Shown: positions 6,608 through 9,955 of the stretch, in pieces
Layout of the letters: every line of letters begins with the position of its first letter
Position numbering within the stretch: position 1 is the first letter of the stretch
Source: Kiritimatiellia bacterium
Lineage (GTDB): Bacteria > Verrucomicrobiota > Kiritimatiellia > RFP12 > DVOR01
Direction of reading: 5' to 3'
NCBI GenBank assembly: GCA_017646485.1
Contig: JAGCML010000168.1
Coordinates: 1-9,955, forward strand
DNA: 9,955 nucleotides
Made by a program: the position numbers and the translations under genes
The notes under the pieces: model-generated
Database searches by the model: none
The model's input: the letters and a program-made list of their open reading frames with translations, nothing else
What the model was told of the DNA's origin: nothing

Positions 6608-6647
6608 AAAAAAGTGGCGTAACGCAGAAGCGATACGCCACTTTTTT
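6608..6647. terminator. Bidirectional rho-independent terminator
   Basis: AAAAAAGTGGCGTA (6608-6621) and TACGCCACTTTTTT (6634-6647) are exact 14-base reverse complements. Inside, CGC (6623-6625) pairs with GCG (6630-6632) across an AGAA loop. The stem has a run of T on its 3' side on either strand, so it can end transcripts of the eboE-like gene and of the opposing transporter gene, which stop at 6543 and 6669. Confidence 0.9.
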
Positions 6648-6668
6648 GTCTCAATCACGCAGGGTGAC

Positions 6669-8171
6669 TTATGGCGTTTGAGGTGCGGGTGCTTCAGGCA
6701 ATTGCTGAGGCACGGTAACTTCTGTAGCCGTAGGCTGCGCCACTGCTTCAGGTGTTGCGACCTGCTGGACTTCTTCCTTCGCGGGTTCTGCTTCTGCAGG
6801 TGCTGCGGGTTTAAACTTTTCAATTAATGAAAAGAGGAAGACCGCAAGCAGAATCGTCGGCAGGATGTAGGTCATGTAAATGCGTAAGCCATTGGCGAGA
6901 CGCAGACCCGAACCTGTGTTGGCTTCCGCAAGGAAGTTCTTCCATCCCCAGTAACGCTTGCTAACGCAGAAAATGAGGAAGGCTAAGGAACCCAACGGCA
7001 AAGCAATGTTCGAGACGAGGAAGTCTTCCAAGTCGAGGATGCAAGAGCCGGCACCTAAAGGCGTGATAAAGGCTAACGTGTTGAAGCCAAGTGCACAGGG
7101 CAGGGCGAGTACAATCAAGAGCGGTGCCGTGACGAGAATAGCCTTTGTGCGGGAGGTCTTCCAGACTTCCATTGTCATAGCGATGATGTTTTCCACCACT
7201 GCAATGACCGTGGTCAAAGCCGCCAATGCCAAGAAGATGAAGAAGGCAGAGCCAATCCATTTACCTGCGGGCATTTGTGCAAAGACTTCAGGCAACGTGA
7301 CAAAGATAAGGGAGGGGCCTTGACCCGGATTGACGCCAAACGCAAAGCAAGCCGGGAAGATAATCATGCCTGCCATCATAGCCACAAAGGTGTCAATGGC
7401 AATAATTTTCGCAGATTCGCCTGCGAGCGTATACTTGCGTGAGGTGTAACTGCCAAAGATGGACATTGAGCCAATACCCAATGAAAGGGTGAAGAAGCTT
7501 TGGCCCAATGCTTCGAAGATGACCTGCGAAAGGCTACGCGTCTGAAGAATTTCAAGCGATGGCTTAAGGTAGAAAGAGATGCCATTTTCAGCACCAGGCA
7601 AGGTGATGACATAGCAAGAAAGGCCAATGAGCAATAAGAAGAGCGTGACCATCATCTTCTTGGTGACGTTTTCAACGCCTTTTTTAAGGCCAAGTGCACA
7701 AACACCAAAGCCAATCATCAAGACGATAATTGTCCAGAAGATTTGCATTGAGGGATCAGAAACAAAGGCGCCGAAGTGTTTGCCCGGTTCGCTCAAATCC
7801 CATGAGCCACTGATTAATGACGTAGGATAGGCAAGCATCCAACCCGCCACAGTGGCATAGAACATCATGAGTAACCAGTTGGCTGCGAGTTGCAATTTCG
7901 CAATCCAACGATAGACGCCGGGATTGGGGGTTAAGACATCATACGAACCAATCACCGAGCGCTGCGATGCACGGCCGACAGCAAATTCTGCGGTCAACAT
8001 TGGTAAGCCAAAGATGAGCAAGAAAACAACGTAGAGCAATACAAAGAGTGCACCACCATTTTTGCCAACAATGTAGGGGAATCGCCAGACATTTCCTAAT
8101 CCAACGGCACATCCAGCAGAGACTAAAAGAAAGCCAAGACTGGTGGCGAGTGTTTCACGTTTTTCTGTCAT
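6669..8171 (-). CDS. NSS (SNF) family sodium-dependent transporter with Pro/Ala-rich tail
   Basis: NSS proteins, of which LeuT, TnaT and MhsT are bacterial members, import amino acids or related compounds with sodium across the inner membrane. This 500-residue protein begins with the family hallmark GCAVGLGNVWRFPY in TM1 and NGGALF leading into TM2. QSFFTLSLGIGSMSIFGSY matches the unwound TM6 that binds substrate and ion. I count about 11 membrane segments, the common bacterial arrangement, which would put the C terminus outside the cytoplasm. The last 47 residues (454-500) are a low-complexity Pro/Ala/Glu/Gln tail not expected in the family. ATG 8171 is chosen because it overlaps the sixA stop as ATGA and has GGAAGGA (8185-8179) seven bases upstream; a TTG at 8189 would run over that site. 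The substrate cannot be deduced. It is the last gene of the pcnB-sixA unit, followed by a terminator. Confidence 0.92.
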   Translation of the reverse strand: MTEKRETLATSLGFLLVSAGCAVGLGNVWRFPYIVGKNGGALFVLLYVVFLLIFGLPMLTAEFAVGRASQRSVIGSYDVLTPNPGVYRWIAKLQLAANWLLMMFYATVAGWMLAYPTSLISGSWDLSEPGKHFGAFVSDPSMQIFWTIIVLMIGFGVCALGLKKGVENVTKKMMVTLFLLLIGLSCYVITLPGAENGISFYLKPSLEILQTRSLSQVIFEALGQSFFTLSLGIGSMSIFGSYTSRKYTLAGESAKIIAIDTFVAMMAGMIIFPACFAFGVNPGQGPSLIFVTLPEVFAQMPAGKWIGSAFFIFLALAALTTVIAVVENIIAMTMEVWKTSRTKAILVTAPLLIVLALPCALGFNTLAFITPLGAGSCILDLEDFLVSNIALPLGSLAFLIFCVSKRYWGWKNFLAEANTGSGLRLANGLRIYMTYILPTILLAVFLFSLIEKFKPAAPAEAEPAKEEVQQVATPEAVAQPTATEVTVPQQLPEAPAPQTP

Positions 8172-8626
8172 AATACGGTCCTTCCGCAATCATTAAACCA
8201 AAGAAATTTCCAAGATGAGCCTTGCTTTTCAAAGGCCATCATGGTACAAGTGTCGAAATAAGGGGGCGCTTGGAAATTAAGCGCATGGGCGAGTTCGCCA
8301 ATAGAGTTCATGTGGCCTACGACTAAGACCTCTTTTGCCTCCAGGGATTCGATGACTGCACGCATCGTTTCAGGATCACCCCCAGGAGAAAAGTCATGAG
8401 ATTCAATGGGATCCAACGTGATGTTCAACTGTTTCAGAATCTCGGAGGCGGTCTCTTGGGCGCGGAGATAACCACTGGTGATGAGCACCTCTGGAGCGGC
8501 TTTTTGTTTTCGGAGAAATGCGCCCGCTACACGAGCTTGCTCTTCGCCACGTGGCGAGAGTCCTGGCCCAAGTGCTGAGGTGTACTCAGAACGATAAGCG
8601 CCATGACGAACGAGGTAGAGTTTCAT
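8168..8626 (-). CDS. sixA: SixA-type phosphohistidine phosphatase
   Basis: SixA is a small histidine-phosphatase-superfamily enzyme that removes phosphate from histidine residues, for example on histidine phosphotransfer domains or on the nitrogen phosphotransferase system. The 152-residue length is typical. The catalytic RHG is at residues 7-9 (LYLVRHGAY), a second arginine is in the SGYLRAQETA stretch (R55), and the second catalytic histidine is in VVGHMNS (H105). There is no signal peptide, in agreement with a cytoplasmic enzyme. ATG 8626 places the RHG where the family has it; the 41-base gap from pcnB contains no obvious ribosome binding site. Its TGA overlaps the transporter's ATG by four bases. 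Other small members of the superfamily are possible, but length and motif spacing favour SixA. Confidence 0.87.
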   Translation of the reverse strand: MKLYLVRHGAYRSEYTSALGPGLSPRGEEQARVAGAFLRKQKAAPEVLITSGYLRAQETASEILKQLNITLDPIESHDFSPGGDPETMRAVIESLEAKEVLVVGHMNSIGELAHALNFQAPPYFDTCTMMAFEKQGSSWKFLWFNDCGRTVL

Positions 8627-8667
8627 AATGTGTACTTGTAAAAGTCTGTTACGATGGTGTGTGCCAC

Positions 8668-9955
8668 TTAAGCCGATGGGGTGGGTTGCTGTTGTGCATT
8701 GGGAGCATGGTTTTTACGACGTCTTTTCGTGTGACGGCGACGTGCTTTTCGCGTATGCGGATTGGCTGGAGGAACGAAGTCCTCGTCGCGTTTTTGACGT
8801 GCGATAGGGCCAGCCTTCTGGTAGAGGGCTTGCCAAACTTCAATTTGCCAAGTGCGCGTGGGGAAAAGTGTTTTAAAGACTTCGGCACCTTGCAGAATTT
8901 CAGGGAAGATGCCGTGATTAATAAAGCGGATGTCACGCGCTGAGGCGGGGTCGGGCTTTCGTGTTAAACGATCGGTCAACTCCAGGATGTCAATCGCAGT
9001 CATCCACAAGGCACGTGGGAAACGGTAATGTTTGACAATAGGTGTCAAGACCTTTTCGGCCGCCAAACGACGTGCATGGAAGACATTGAAGCGTTTTCCG
9101 GTAGGTGTCTTTGCGCGCAGTTGCTCAACGGTTTCGGTGACCATCGGGTAGAAGAGCATCGCAAAAGCAACAGCATTGGAGACATCTTGCTTGGCTGCTG
9201 TTTGGTCTAATGCATGAAGCGCCTGCCAAACGGCTTCGCAATTTTCAGATTTTTCGCTTAACCACTGATGCAAGCTCGGCAAGAGGACTTCCAGCAAACC
9301 GTATTCATAGGCCAAACGAAGGGAACGCTCGGTTGCTTGATGGACAAAGAGACGCTGGATTTCTTCGCAGAGGCGCGAGAGGGAGGCGTTGCCTAAATCT
9401 CCTGCGTACTTGCGGATTGCCTTGATGTCAGCAGAGCAAATGTCAAACCCAAGTTTTGCTGCAAAGCGAACCGCTCGCATCATGCGCACCGGGTCTTCAC
9501 GAAAACGAATGCTGGGGTCCCCGATGGAACGAATCGTTTTGGACTTTAAGTCTTTTAAGCCACCGACATAGTCAATGATGGAGAAGGTCTTAATGTCGTA
9601 GAAGAGGCCATTGACCGTGAAGTCGCGACGGAGTGCATCTTCTTGTGGCGTACCAAAAGTATTGTCTTCATACTGATAAAGACCGTGCTCATCTTGCACA
9701 GCATCTTGAGCAGGGGCCTTACGGAAGGTGGCAGTTTCAATCACCTTTTTGCCAAAGACAATGTGCGCCAAACGAAACCGCTTGCCAACCAGAAAGCAAT
9801 TTTTAAAGATACTCTTAATTTCGCGGGGACGCGCATCGGTGCCAACGTCAAAGTCCTTTGGCTTTCTGCCCAGTAATAAATCACGCACGCTGCCGCCCAC
9901 AAGGTAGGCAGCATGATTTAGGGAGGCTAAACGATAGAGTACTTTGAGGGCGTCG
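8668..9955 (-). CDS. pcnB: PcnB-type poly(A) polymerase, 5' end outside window
   Basis: PcnB adds 3' poly(A) tails to RNA and so promotes exonucleolytic decay; it belongs to the class II CCA-adding/poly(A) polymerase superfamily. About 428 residues are present. The reading frame is open to the window edge, and AAYLVGGSVRD continues upstream of the first GTG at 9900, so the start lies beyond 9955. Visible motifs are GGSVRDLLLGRKPKDFDVGTDA with the catalytic DxD, RRDFTVNGLFYD, and the flexible-neck stretch GDPSIRFREDPVRMMRAVRF. A divergent helical body follows. The protein ends in a strongly basic tail (RKARRRHTKRRRKNH) and a polar end, as is usual for PcnB and unlike most tRNA nucleotidyltransferases. 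That tail and the neck motif favour poly(A) polymerase over CCA-adding activity, although the two cannot always be separated by sequence alone. It is the upstream gene of the sixA-transporter unit. Confidence 0.87.
   Translation of the reverse strand, partial: DALKVLYRLASLNHAAYLVGGSVRDLLLGRKPKDFDVGTDARPREIKSIFKNCFLVGKRFRLAHIVFGKKVIETATFRKAPAQDAVQDEHGLYQYEDNTFGTPQEDALRRDFTVNGLFYDIKTFSIIDYVGGLKDLKSKTIRSIGDPSIRFREDPVRMMRAVRFAAKLGFDICSADIKAIRKYAGDLGNASLSRLCEEIQRLFVHQATERSLRLAYEYGLLEVLLPSLHQWLSEKSENCEAVWQALHALDQTAAKQDVSNAVAFAMLFYPMVTETVEQLRAKTPTGKRFNVFHARRLAAEKVLTPIVKHYRFPRALWMTAIDILELTDRLTRKPDPASARDIRFINHGIFPEILQGAEVFKTLFPTRTWQIEVWQALYQKAGPIARQKRDEDFVPPANPHTRKARRRHTKRRRKNHAPNAQQQPTPSA

Overview
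The window looks like chromosomal DNA of a bacterium, roughly half G+C, densely packed with short intergenic gaps. Several genes point to an anaerobe: a radical-SAM/SPASM protein of the anaerobic sulfatase-maturase type and a C_GCAxxG_C_C family redox-type protein. PcnB-type poly(A) polymerase, SixA, TrmJ and glutamyl-Q tRNA(Asp) synthetase together suggest a Gram-negative lineage. The mix with an EboE homologue and an M42 aminopeptidase would fit a PVC-group anaerobe (for example Lentisphaerota or Kiritimatiellota), but that is a weak inference and no marker gene settles it. No rRNA, tRNA, insertion sequence, prophage or CRISPR array was seen.

Layout. (1) Bases 1-658, plus strand: the 3' part of an unrecognised protein gene, broken by an in-frame TAG and a frameshift. 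(2) 659-856: an AT-rich gap. (3) 857-1795, plus: a full-length gluQ-like gene whose only visible lesion is a TAG at codon 152. (4) 1787-5165, minus: a four-gene unit read in the order C_GCAxxG protein, radical-SAM maturase, M42 aminopeptidase, trmJ; its last gene overlaps the end of gluQ tail to tail. (5) 5166-5421: a divergent control region with an extended -10 promoter and an overlapping palindrome. (6) 5422-6543, plus: an eboE-like gene without other ebo genes. (7) 6608-6647: a strong hairpin that can terminate in both directions. (8) 6669-9955, minus: a unit read as pcnB (start outside the window), sixA and an NSS-family sodium symporter.

How the genes work together. The pcnB-sixA-NSS unit places RNA 3'-end polyadenylation, protein phosphohistidine dephosphorylation and amino-acid-type uptake on one probable transcript; sixA and the transporter overlap by ATGA and are probably translationally coupled. 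The four-gene minus unit joins two Fe-S or cysteine-rich anaerobic proteins with a metallo-aminopeptidase and a tRNA methyltransferase; whether they share one pathway is unknown. gluQ and trmJ both act on tRNA anticodon-loop nucleotides.

The most interesting signals are the two in-frame TAG codons in the first 1.3 kb, set against ten readable gene ends that use only TAA (8) or TGA (2); the palindrome over the -10 box of the C_GCAxxG operon; the orphan EboE; and the Pro/Ala-rich tail on the transporter. Simple gene decay remains the leading explanation for the TAG codons.
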